Below the pieces are notes generated by a model that was not told the origin of the DNA, did no database searches, and saw only the letters and a list, made by a program, of their open reading frames with translations. The position numbers and the translations under genes were made by a program. From Enoplosus armatus (taxonomy: Eukaryota > Chordata > Actinopteri > Centrarchiformes > Enoplosidae), in assembly GCF_043641665.1 (NCBI RefSeq), contig NC_092186.1, positions 19,203,001 to 19,267,000 on the forward strand: 64,000 bases of DNA, written 5' to 3'. Below, one piece after another: positions 35,113 to 47,400 of this stretch; position 1 is the stretch's first letter; each line of letters starts with the position of its first letter.

Positions 35113-35318
35113 AAAAATAAAAACGAAACAAGACTAAGTATCGATACTGTTGATACTTTTGATGAAAGTTTATTCATTTCCAATCAAGTTAATTAGCTAA
35201 CTCACACACAAACTGAATGCTTGATCAAGTGAACAGAATATAACTAAGAACATTTACTCAAGTGCTGTACTGCTGTGCTGCAGCACAATTTTGAGGTACT
35301 TGTACTTTACTTAAGTAC
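35113..35318 (+). repeat. Inverted repeat, right arm (partner of 28338-28537)
   Basis: Reverse complement of the arm inside the receptor intron. Beyond the matched 200 bp this copy continues to about 35640, with TATGCTACTTTATACTTCTA and TTTTTACTCCACCACATTTA, a well-known teleost repeat. It is the longer, probably more complete, copy. Confidence 0.85.
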
Positions 35319-35654
35319 TTCCATTATATGCTACTTTATACTTCTACTTCACCACATTTAGTGTACTTTTTACTCCACCACATTTACCTGACAGCTTTAG
35401 CTTTGCACAATAAGATTATTTATAAAATATATAAATCAACTAATACATTATGATGTATTGCTATAGATTAAGCACCCAGCAGCATATAAAGTTGTTGACA
35501 TCAACTCCACCTTCACCAACTGCAGCATTAGTCATGCTGACACGTTCATGCACAACTAATTATAATCCAGTGATACTGAAATGGGCCATTCTGCATAATG
35601 AGTACTTTTGGTACTTAAAGTATATTTTGATGCTAATACTTTACTGTACTGTAC

Positions 35655-35800
35655 TTTTAATGGGAAAATAAGAAAGGAAGAAACCTCAGGAGGAGCAACA
35701 AAGAAGGGATCCCTCTTCCAGTACTGGCATGCAATAGATGTTCAGAACAGGCCGAAATAACAATAGTAAAATTATAATATGGAAAATCAGGATGACAATA
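35655..35800 (+). repeat. Truncated copy of the repeat at 8429-8800
   Basis: Shares GAAACCTCAGGAGGAGCAAC, GGGATCCCTCTTCCAG, 'GCAATAGATG' and 'AATCAGGATGACA' with the MED26-intron copy but lacks the TATATAGCCCAAT head and the TG tract. Confidence 0.6.
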
Positions 35801-38800
35801 TTATTGAAACATACTGTATATGTTTATATACATAAAGATAACTCCAAACTACCTGCAGATTTTACACTTTTTCACAATGTCATGCTGTTGGAGAAACAAT
35901 TCCACACATCTGCTTTTGTTTAAGTGCATCAGGCATTAAAACAAATACCAGTAGTAAAGTATGAGTTATTTTAACAAGTGGTTCTCAGAGTGCAGGGACG
36001 TCCAGCGGGCCACAATGAAATGTGGAATAGTTTCATTAGTTCCTAGGAAAGGATTTTCCTTTAGATGACAGTTCCAACCATGTGTCACTCTCACCACTTG
36101 ACTTGAATTTTACGACTACATCAGAATATAGTAATCATTACATCAGAAACAACTAATTAATTCTTGTCATAAGATGGCTGATCAGAAGTCTGTAAGTGAA
36201 TGTGTGAAATTGAAAAACAAAATCAAAGATTAAAACCATTAATTCACTGTTTTCTGTCCTGTTTATATAACAGCAATTCCAATTAATCATGAACTATTTG
36301 TTCTTTAATTCCCATGTAAAACAAAACCATTTTGGTCTGATATTTAACAGTAAAGTTGTCACAACTTGAGTTCTTATTGTAAGTCTGGAATTGAAATTTG
36401 TGTGCCACCTTCACTGTGAAACTCAATGCTGTTACAATTGCAAATGGGTATCTAAACAAAATGTTTTGCTTGTTTTTGTCTGATAATGAACAAACTATCA
36501 TAAATATGTGATGTACATAAAGAGCTAAAACGAAGATGCAATATCAGAATCAAAATCAAGTTGATGTGGCAAATATACACAGATTTTAAGTCACTTGGGG
36601 GGGTCTTGCGTACGCCGGCAAACCAAACAAAAAACCCTGTATCCCTGCAGCGTTGCTTTGTGGGAAGGCAGTTACCAATTTCAGCTGAAGACCTCCTCAT
36701 CTTTTACCCAAAGCCTCAAACATCACACTTTTGAGAAATGTTGCCGGCCTTTTCCAGGATTCTCCTCCTCTTGGTTTTCTGATCCACCGCAAAAAGATTC
36801 TTATGTGTAGAGGATAAGATAAGATTAGAGCTGTGGATAAATCACCAAAACAGGAAACTTGATGCCGGTCAAGCTGTCTCTGTGTGACATGCTGGTGGTG
36901 GTAACCTCTCGTCATCTGTCTTCACTCACCCCGAATATAATCATCGAACACTGTGTGGGCAGCGCAGGATTTCCAATGAATTTCTGTTCCTCTGTGTGGT
37001 TGTGTAGCAGAGGAAGTGATGAGTCAAAGCAAAGTAATCAAAGTCATAATTCTGATTACATTTTTACGTGCAACTCAAGTGATGCCACAGTAATGTAACA
37101 TGCCAGCAGTTACTGTGCTGACAATGGAACATCTGACTTACTGTGTTTGCACGTTTACCAGATATTGTTTTGGATTTGGTAGTTTATCACATCCTAATAT
37201 TTCAGAAGAGAAACTGTTAATAACAAAATAAAATAACAAGTGTGAATGTAAAGTGGTCACAAAGTTAAACTGTTATTTATATTTCAGGGATTTAGGCTAA
37301 GCTTTTATTCACAGAAAGCAGGTAGGAGTTCAGTGATAGAACAAGGCTGATACTGGCACTTAAACTGTGGCCTTGCAGGAGTCCAAATACTGTGTTATGG
37401 AAGGACAAAATTGAATCAAGGCCAAAGAAAAAACAGCTGACAGATCAGGATTTGATGTGTGTCGCTGTGACCCTGAAAACAATTCTGTTTAATTGTTTAC
37501 AGAATATTGTAGCGGCAGCAAGTCTTTGGAGAATGACGCATCCCATTGCTCCATTTTAGCATTTTTGAACTTAAAACAATTCAACATTACTGTCTACAGC
37601 AGTTATTCAACAAGGTGAAATGAAAACATAATCATATAACTAGAATAGAAGAAGCTGTAGAAACACTGGAAATCATTTGCAAATATTAAAAATAAGGCTA
37701 AGGCTATAAATAATTATGCAATTATTATATGTTTTTTCTTTGCTTTTTTTCTCTCTGATAATGAACAAGTAAGTAATGTCAGGCTGTTTCTGCTGACACT
37801 ATTTCAATGTGTCAAGATACATATTTAATCAACATTTAGGTAAATATAAGTATTGGGTTGGACTCTGTATCTGCAGACACCAAATATTAAAGGTCCCAGA
37901 TCAGGATCTGGCCCAAAACCCTTGATCGGGACATCCCTGGGATATATACAATGGTATGATTGATGTTTTTCTTTTGGTTGTATATGTGTAGCCTGGAATC
38001 TCTCAATTCATTTTCAATTTCCAAGAGGCGTTATTAACGGGCGCAGACAAAAAATGCCTCTGGACGCAGCAACCAGTCAGAGCAACGGAACGTGTGATGT
38101 AGCTGTAGGCTGCCAGGCAAGGTAGCTAGTTCAGTTAATACTGACTTGATAGCGGATTCAGAACGTGCCATATCTGCGGCAGCCATTTGGTTGTTTACGC
38201 AAATGCCTCAACGGTGCTTAAACCATAGATAAATGGTTGTGATTGGCCCGACCTGAACGGGAGGGGGGCCAGACGAATCTAAAACATGAGCATGCATATT
38301 CATCTGGTTCCCTGGCTGGCGTATGTGTTCCTTGTTATATTTTTGATGTTTGATATATGACGTCTTGTAATCGAATGTGGGGTGATTCCAAGCTAACTAA
38401 CTCCTCTTCATTAACTGCATCATCATTAGTGCAGAATGACATCTCACTGCTTACTAGTTTGAGAATATGTCAGCAATATAAAAGTGAAATAAGTAAAATA
38501 CACCAATTTGTCTCTTTGGAGTTAGTGACATGTTGAGAACAAAATGCAGTCAAAGCATTCAATGACGACACTTATACAGAGAAAGACAACAGCATTGCAG
38601 ATTAAATACACACTGATGTAAAACACCAGCAACCTGATAAAAACCTTGACTGTTTTCAGATAAAAATCTCGAATCACCGAAACATTGACTGTGCATAAAC
38701 TGAATGTTGTTTAGCTTTGTGATAGAACATTTTATCCAGTGATAAAATCTTCAAACCTCAAGAGGTCACAGAGTTTCCACAACTCACAAAAGAACATGTA

Positions 38801-40697
38801 ATCCTCCAGCTTAAGTTTTAACATGAAAATCCCCCAAACTGGGGTTTGGAGGTTTTTTATGCAACAGCAGCAGATTTGTTGTCCTTCATCAAGTGATGTC
38901 GGATGTGGGAAACACTTGACCGCACTGACACTCATTCACATCAACATACTGGAGAGGTGCTCATGTATTTGATTTTACCATTCAGCCATGAAGGCATGTA
39001 TGTGGTCATGTTTTGAATGAGTCCTGCATTAAATATAAATATGGTCATCATCACATAATATCACAGGGCACCTTGGAGGTATTTGCTGATGCTGCAGGGT
39101 GAATTTTAATCAATAAAATGAGTCTAGATAACCAACATGACACAGGAATCATGTCCAAGGCGCAGATCTCATTATGGGACCACAACCATGGAATTTTCTT
39201 TGGAGGGAAGATCAGTAAAATCACCAATGTAAATCAAATGATTCATTCTCTGAAAATAGGCATAGAGACATTCAGAGGCCTGATCTTTATTTGAACAACC
39301 CTTACAAGGCATCTGTCACAGGACTAGCAGTCACCAAACTCACTGAAGACGCAACTCAAGTGCTACAGAGATGCTACAGAGATGGAATCCGGGAAACGTA
39401 ATCCAATGGCAAGCAAAGGTATCGGGTAGTACCGTTCATTTCCCAAATTTCCACTTAGTTTAGTATATGCAACAGTTCAGACCACTGAGCAGGATACATA
39501 GAGGGGACATAAACAAAACCTTCAAAAACTCTTCGCCCAAGATCATGTCTAAAAAGTCTGGATATGTAGAAAACAAGTTTGCAATTTTTTTCGCAGACAA
39601 AACTGTCAGACTCAAGGGACCACTCGAGTCTGAACTTATGTGGACGATTGTTGTTGTGCACTCGGCTTCCAATAACAGAGGACCAAATCTGGCTTCTGGA
39701 CTCGGCTAGTTTTTTAGGTTTTGTGGACTTGGTCTGATTTAGGTTGAGAATGAGCTCCAGTTTGCAGCATTCGGGCTAATTTGAGGTCACTGACTATTCT
39801 GGAGAGTCATTCATCACAAACCTGCCATGAGTTCAGCGATCAGGCCATAACCACCACCAGTGCCTGAACTGGACCAAAAAAGGTGCCAATACCCTAATCC
39901 AGCAGTTGCATGACATAATCATCGCATGTGTCTTGGATATATTTATATTAATATGCATATCCTGGTAATATATCCCACTTCAATTTATTTTGGAATGCAA
40001 TTCATTATATATGACATACATTTCCTGTTTGTGCACAAATATAACATTGCATGTATGCTAGAATAAAACCAACTGAAAATATACTGTATCTGTTGGCCTA
40101 CAGATTAAATTGGTTAATAAGAAGGAATGGCAAAGGCAAGTCTATAATGTACGGGCAAGACTGCATGATGCAGTTACATGAAATGTCACCTTTCAGTACA
40201 GTGTGTCAAATCAACATAAATTGAGTATAACTGACAAACATTTTGCCTTGCAATAATGGTGTATACATAGCATGACAGAGGGCGAAAAGACAAAGCATGA
40301 GAATAGTATTTAACTTACCTGTGTTGTTGCATTAGCTCAGGCCTGAAAACATGCAAGCCTTCAGTGCTTTGTTGACATGCTTATTTTTTGACATTCAAAA
40401 TAGGATAAAAGCAGATGAATGTCATATAACACCTATATTATATATTTAGAATATATATAGAATAGAAATAGAAAATATAGAATCTTGTCATTTGCTAAAG
40501 TTTCTTCCTGGTCCTTAGTTTTTTTCTTTTGGCATTTTTAATCAATTTTAACATTTTCAGTGCCATTTCAGAGGCAGAGTAGGGCAGGTCTTTGCGAAAA
40601 AAAATCAAGCGCTAGTGTTTAGGGTGCGTACCTAGACTCACCAACAGGTGACGCTACGCAATAAGAAGTAAGGGTACTCATGTCGACAAAAATCAGA

Positions 40698-40754
40698 AGT
40701 GCCTGAAATGGGCCAGTACTCACCGGTACTGAGTACCGGCCCATTTCCGGCACT
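40698..40754. repeat. Imperfect 25 bp hairpin with 7 bp loop
   Basis: The arm at 40698-40722 pairs with 40730-40754 with two mismatches, around the loop CCGGTAC. The GC-rich stem stands out from its AT-rich surroundings and probably belongs to a transposable-element terminus. Confidence 0.85.
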
Positions 40755-41569
40755 GACCACCACTGAGGATACTGAGGTCATGTCTTGTGAATTTTATTTC
40801 TCTTTCTAGTGAATGTGTGGGTTTCAGCTTGGGGATTCTACAATCGAGAATTGTCATGGCTAAGATGACAAAGCGATCAACACACTCAAGTTAATGAATG
40901 GTGGATCTCTCCACCTCAGCCTGTGTGAGACATGTCTTTGGACTTCTTCACTGTCACTGTTTGGAAATGTGGCTGTAACTATTATCCCACACTTGTTGTT
41001 CTTTTCAAAAAGGAAACTTTTTAAAGCATCCCCCCCAGTGCTGTGATGACCCTTTTCCTGTCTTTGGTGTTTTACGCAGTTTGACTGCTAAAGTTGATGG
41101 AATGTGGTATTTTGTGTCCTCAAGTTACTCTCCACCGTTCTGCCAACTGACCTAAATAGTCTGGGTTTGCGTATTATTTTGACTTTACAAGAATTCCTCT
41201 CATTTAGAGGAGATTTTTGGGAAAGCCATATCTAATCTGACATAAAACTCTTCCTGCTTCTGGGGGGTTTCAACAAATTAGCTTTGCTTCCTGAGAAAAT
41301 GTTTTTACATGAAGAGAAGCCTCTTTGCTAACCTAAATACCACATCATAGTGAACTGGTTCATAAATATTTATTCGAGAGAGTGCATCGCCCTTCTGATT
41401 GGAGAGAGACAGCATGAGACCTCTCAGGTTTTCTCCACAGAGTAGCCACTTCCTCTGTTTCCTCTTACACTGCTTTCAGCCTTCTGGGTAACATGTCTGA
41501 CTATGTAGCAAAGGAAAAAGCGGTGGTGGAAGAGGTATTCAGAAGGAAAAAAGGAACAATTTGAAATTT

Positions 41570-41905
41570 TAGGAAATACGCTAACTCAAGAGTTAGACGA
41601 GAAGATCGACACGACTCTCACGTCTGTACTGTAAATATGAAGCGAGAGCCAGCAGCTGGTTAGCTTAGCTTAGCACAAAGACTGGAAACATGGGAAAACA
41701 GCTCGTCTGACTTTGTCCAAAGTTAAAAAAAACACGCCTACGAACACCTCCAAAGCTCATTAATTAACATGTCACATTTCGTTTGTTTAATCTGTACAAA
41801 AACCAAAGTGTAAAAACAATATTTCACCATTTTACTGGGGATTATATGCCAGTGTATTTCTTGGCTGAGACCAGTTGCCAGACAAGCAGCAATTGATCTC
41901 TCCAG
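41570..41905 (+). repeat. Dispersed teleost repeat (TTAGCTTAGCTTAGCAC family), copy 1
   Basis: Contains GAGTTAGACGAGAAGATCGA, 'AATATGAAGCGAGAGCCAGC', 'GGTTAGCTTAGCTTAGCAC', 'AAAGCTCATTAATTAACATG' and 'GAGACCAGTTGCCAGACAAG'. This is a very common percomorph interspersed repeat. A second, shorter copy is at 53530-53790. Confidence 0.75.
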
Positions 41906-42983
41906 GAAAAAAAACAGTAAGTGGACGTCGAGTTAAGAATATGTTTTTGTCAAACTATATTTAAAACTTATTTCAGTATATACAGTATTACTCAAGCTTA
42001 CATGGTGCATGTAGACAAACTGAACTATCAAAAACAGACACACAGAAAGTCTGCAGGCAGCAAAGTATTCCAGGAAGGAAGTACTGGCTGGTTTCTGGGG
42101 CTCTGGGCAAAATATGATGATGCTGCCGTATGTGTTGTGCTCTGTACCTATAGCAGGTACATAAAGGCACCCACCAAGAATGGGAGGAACGGGGGATTCA
42201 AAAGACCCCACAGCAGATGAAACGGCCCTGATTTTATTTCCTGTTATATTGGATGTAAAATATTAATCTGCAAAGTGACTTATGGGCGATTATAGGCGCC
42301 AGATAAATGTAGTGGACTAAAATGTAAATAATTACATCTGAAATGTAACAAAGTAAAAGTCAACAAAATGGAAATACTTAACAAGTACCTCACAATTCAA
42401 CAGTACTTCAGTCAATTTATGTAGTTTCTTCCAACCTCAGTCTTCTACTATACTAAATGATTCAACATTTAAACCTTCATAGGCCATAGTACCACAGGGA
42501 TTTTGGTAGAATATAAAAGAGAAGGTGAGGATGAATATTAATATTCCACTGATCCAGTTCATTATATGTATTTTATAATTGGGGGAGTACCTGAAGATCA
42601 AGACCAAAGATATAATCTAAAGATATATATCTAATGCAGACTTTTAACTGTTGCCACAAAAATTCTGACTATTAATTGAATGAAAGTGCCATCACCACAC
42701 TGAATTGAGTGGACTCAAAGGCTGAAACAATCCGAAACAATGAAACATCTGAGTCTGAAACTGTGAATGAAGATGGAGACAAACTCCAGTGGTAGTGTAC
42801 CTGACGCTATGAATGCCTAAACAAAATGACATGAACTGTGGCTTAATTTGTTTGAAAATGCTTGTTAACTCTGTGCCCACACATACACACCAAATAAAGT
42901 AAGTTTTAAAACACTTTATAGCCCCTCAATGTGTGCAGACAAGTTTATTTTTCAATAAAAGGACTGAACAGTCAGTGGTGCTT

Positions 42984-43666
42984 TAAAGGAGCTCTCCACG
43001 GATTTTATACTTGATGTTCAGCTTAGCCTATTCATCACGAGGAGGACAACCACTCAGTGTGAACACTGCTGGATAATGTCTTATGTGGCTCTGGAGGGAG
43101 AAAATAACAATGATGATGTCATAGTGATGTCATAAGGATTATCTTGGCTTTGGTTTGAGACTCACATTTCTTAAGAAAACCTGAATTACTAACTGGAGGT
43201 GTGGAGTTTGTCAGCATTTAGTAGGCAGAGGTGGGGTCTAATGAAAGACATTAAGTGCAGCATACCATGCACCATGACATTTAGCACAAACAATCATGTC
43301 TTCCTGACAGGATGAATGGTAATAACTTCGGTGATTCTCTGACTTTTCAATTAGCGCCACCATGAGGTCAAAATTGTTATTATTTTGTCCTGTATTTTGG
43401 TTTATAAGGAAATGCATGTAAAACTGATTTTCCTATCAGCCTCAGCTGTACTTTGTGCTTAGTGCTAATCATCAGCAAATGTTAGCATGCTAACACGCCA
43501 AACTGAGATGGTGACTATGGTAAAATTATACCTGCTAAACAACATGTTGGAATTGTCATTATGAGCATGTTAGCATGCTGACGTTAGCATTTAGCCTCAC
43601 AGAGCCATTAGCATGGCTGAAGACTCTGGGATAGCAATACTAAATCGCTGGAGTACCCCCTTAAAA
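42984..43666. mobile_element. Repeat with inverted ends enclosing a GTTAGCATGC-rich segment
   Basis: The left end TTTAAAGGAGCTCTCCACGG and the right end CTGGAGTACCCCCTTAAAA are approximate reverse complements. Inside lies a copy of the four-copy repeat (about 43290-43650), with GTTAGCATGCTAACACG, 'GAGCATGTTAGCATGCTGAC' and 'CTCACAGAGCCATTAGCATG'. It looks like one element, possibly with a nested insertion. Confidence 0.5.
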
Positions 43667-44430
43667 ATTAAATGATACATGAATAATGAACTGCAAAATA
43701 CTACATTTTGCCACACAGCGACTAACAATCCTATTTAAAGTGAGGCATTACATAACATCATCATCATCAAGTGTGTTTATTTCTGGAGCAAGATGTTCTT
43801 TCTGTCTGTGTGATGGCTTCATGTTAAACAGCACTTTGTTAGCATTTACTTCTCTCAACCAAACTTTCTGCAAAGGTATTCAGCAAACTCAACATTTTTT
43901 TTGGCAGCCAGACACATGTAGAGTCCTTGAGGGAAACACATGACCTTTCACTCATCCCCTGAGAGGGAAGGCACCATGTACCGGCTATCCTTCCTGCTAG
44001 AGCCTCTTCAGTCGCCTACATGAGTTCCCATGTATCTGTGCCTCCCAGCGGATGTTAATATATCACCAGTGTGTCTGCGGCCTGACCTTTGACTCTGAGA
44101 AGTTTCGGCTGCGAGTTGAGCCAAGTGGCGGGGTCAGGGCAGAGACACAGTCCCAGCAGGTGAGGTGGATCAAACATTTCTCTTCTGCTTTTTAGAGAAC
44201 AAAAATACAGATTCATCCCAGAACTTGCTTAAATCTGGAAATGTTTTTTCTTTGCACTTTGACAGGTTTAAATGTCTGTTATTCTTGTGATTTCCTCTGC
44301 ATCAACCCATCGTTTTCTCAAGCTGCCTAGCTGATGTGGCATGCTCTTTTGCAGCAAACACGTGTGACAGCCACATTGTTTTCGCTGCATCCTGAGCACC
44401 CCAGACTTGAATTTCCAAACAGACCTCGTC

Positions 44431-47400
44431 ATGATGGAGACGGAGCAAACAGCTGGGAGTTGTCCTGCCCCGGGCCAAACTGCTGTCAGGACCTGGCTCT
44501 CCTCCAGCACAAGAGGTATGAGTGCTGGGCTGCTGTTGACTGTCAGGATTGGACAGACAAAAATTAAGCTTGTTGTTCCTTTAGACAGAAGCTATAAGCT
44601 ATGACCTGAGAAAAACCGTTCAAAACCTGCTGAATGCAGTTTCTCACCTTCAACTCCTTCAGTTCTAGTAGTTACAACATAACATTACAACAAAGTACAT
44701 TTTGTCTGATCAGAAATCTTTTTTTTTTTATTGAAATTGACTATTTCTGTGTTTAATTCTTGTGTGGCCTTATTTTTATTAAAACTTTCAAAACAGAAAA
44801 ATATGTAACTTTACTATCTGAGATTTCAAATCCACCCAGATAAAACTTCATAACATCAATAAGTACAACATCTCTGAAGAGATTTTTTAACAATCACTCT
44901 CTGATGACCCAACCCTGCTGAGTGCCAGTCAACTCCACCTAATTTGCATCTAATTGTGTTGTTTTCTATTGACTTTGTCTGCAATCTCACTGCCTCTAAA
45001 GTTTGTTTCACCTTCTGTCTGAACACAGTAAAAATCAGGATGTCTCGACATCTGCTGCTTTGATTGTGACCTTTTTAAAAGTGTCTCTTGTGAGTCACCC
45101 AACTTTATGGAAGTTCAATACTAAATCATCAAACTAAAGGGAGGACCCCTTTACTTAATATAATATGAATATTTACCTTCAATTGTTCAGTGATCAGAAG
45201 ATTAAAAGGACCAAAATTTGTTTTAGTTTGGTGACAAAACTTTGGGAGAATAAATCACACTTCAGGGCAACTGGATAATAAATATGTAATTGTACTGTAG
45301 TGTTTCTAAATACTGCTGGTAAAGTAAAGTGCAAGAATGTCCCCCGGTCTGATCTGTAACAGTGAGTTTGTTAATATCTGATGGGAAATGGGAGCGTTTT
45401 CAGGTTTGTTTTGTTCTTCTTCCTTGTTCCTCCTTCATGCATCACGGGAGGGTGTCTAGCTGTTCCAGCTGTTTGAGAAACACACTGTTGATGTCATTGG
45501 TTGAGTAATACAGTAGCGTCTTTCTGGAAATCCTTTAACACGTTTACAACCTGCAGAAGCCTTCACGTCGAGTGGATAAATGTCTGTTTTATCCAGCATG
45601 AATTACAGTTCATGTCGTTCCAGAACCAGCATATATTCAGGTGTTTACATCTGCAAACAGCTGGTTTGTCAACAAAGCTGTTTCCTCATGTCTCTGTAAG
45701 CTTTAAAAATGTAAATCTTATACAGCCCGTTTTAAACACTTTTCAGACATGTTAACCATTAGCCATCATGAGCAATGATGGTTTTATGAGAGTGTGGTGA
45801 CTTTGGGTGAGACTGTATAACAATGATGTGCCTATAAAAACAGCAGTACACCAGCAGTAGTCACACTTTGATGATAAAAATAAAAGCTAATTAAGCGTCC
45901 TGAAATCAGATGCTGTGTTCTCACTTTACTTTGGTTGGTTTTTGAGTTTAGAGTGAGCTTATAGATAAGTAATGTTTATAACGTGTACAACACCTTTCTA
46001 GACCTGATGTCACAAAATGCTTTAGAGTAATAGATTTTTAAAAAGCCTTGAACAGTGTTGCAAGTTCTGGAGAGGCAGAAATCCTGTTATTTAAGGTGCA
46101 ATGTGAAAATTGCAGCCTGTGTTTCAAAAAGGGAACTATTTTTAGTTCATTTTACTGGTTATTTGGCTTTTGACAATCACCAGCTCAGATTACTGACTGA
46201 CTATTGGTTTGTGTTGGACTGAAATGCCGACATGTATTTGTGCTGAACATTAAACTAAACAGTGGCTAAAAGCCAGTAAACTGTTACACAACGCGAGCGA
46301 AGCTGTTTAAGAGCCGACCTTTGTTACAACGACACATACTGACTTTTCTATAATCACTAAATTGCTGTTTTCATTCCAGGAAATGAGATGAAACATTGAC
46401 CAAGGGTCAGTCAAACGCTCGCTCAGCAGTTTACTTACACACACACAGACACACAGAAAATACAACATATAAACACCAACATACTCGTACTGATTATCCA
46501 TTCAGAAACACACACAAATATGTACTCTAATTACACATAAAAACACATGTACTACACTCTGTACAAACACAGATACGCAGAAACACAAACAGAAGCATTA
46601 CAGCAGTGCAAACATATTAAAAACACAAATACACATGCACTTTAATTAAATGATGACACACAAACATAATTAAGACAAAACTAAGTAACACAAATATACA
46701 CACACGCGCATTTCCTCTCTCTCACACAGATTCACACACCACCCTCACACACATTTTGTCCTCATAGTTTGACCCTTTATACATTTCCCAGGAGCATCCA
46801 GAACACCCAGTGACACCACCTCCCGTTTCCATGGGGACGGGGTTCGCTACAAAGCCAAGTTGATCGGCGTGGACCCGGTACCCGACGCCCAGGGAGACAA
46901 GATGTGCTGGGACTCCATGATGAAACTGAAGGTAGCAAAAATTGTTCTCTTAATTAAAGCCTGTTCATTTTCTCAGGAAGGAAACTGAAAATAAACATTG
47001 CGTGTCTGTTAACTGTCTGTAAGATGATCTTCTCGTTCTGTGCAACCGCAGTGATTTTATCAGAAAGAAAACTAAAAAAAATATCACATGTCTGATATCA
47101 TATGATGAGTGAGATTAAAATGAGTCGTCAGTAGTTTCAGGAGTGATTTTCAGAGGCACCAGTTGCAAAAAGAAATGAAGAATGTCTATTATCAATCTAT
47201 TATGTTTATGTTTAATTCTATCCAAATGCAGGGCCCTTGGAAGTTTTCATGTTTTAGTATTATTAGATTTTATGTTATGCATTTATATAGGCTACTGATC
47301 AACATAAAAAGAGCCTTTGATATCAAAGTGAGAACAGATCTGTGTAGGAATGGCTTAAAAACAACAATGTTAATGTGGTCCAGTCAGAGTCCAGATCTCA

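Larger units (their letters stand above)
30521..44430. other. Gene-free interval of about 14 kb between the EP4-like and DAB2-like genes
   Basis: I found no conserved coding exon on either strand across this stretch. It is filled with dispersed repeats, listed separately: 30885-31045, 33231-33325, about 33350-33720, 35113-35640, 35655-35800, 40698-40754, 41570-41905 and 42984-43666. Further segments look repeat-derived but unnamed (about 37880-38340 and 39030-39830). The right end may hold a non-coding first exon of the DAB2-like gene: AGTCCCAGCAG|GTGAGG near 44150-44166 is a good donor. Confidence 0.55.

Noticed and set aside
36595..36810. Possible isolated coding exon (71-codon plus-strand frame)
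   Set aside because: No homology recognised, and acceptor and donor signals do not frame it convincingly.
44407..44433. Upstream extension of the DAB2-like protein from 44407
   Set aside because: The frame there begins with TTG, not a usual eukaryotic start. The two ATGs at 44431 and 44434 are the first real candidates.
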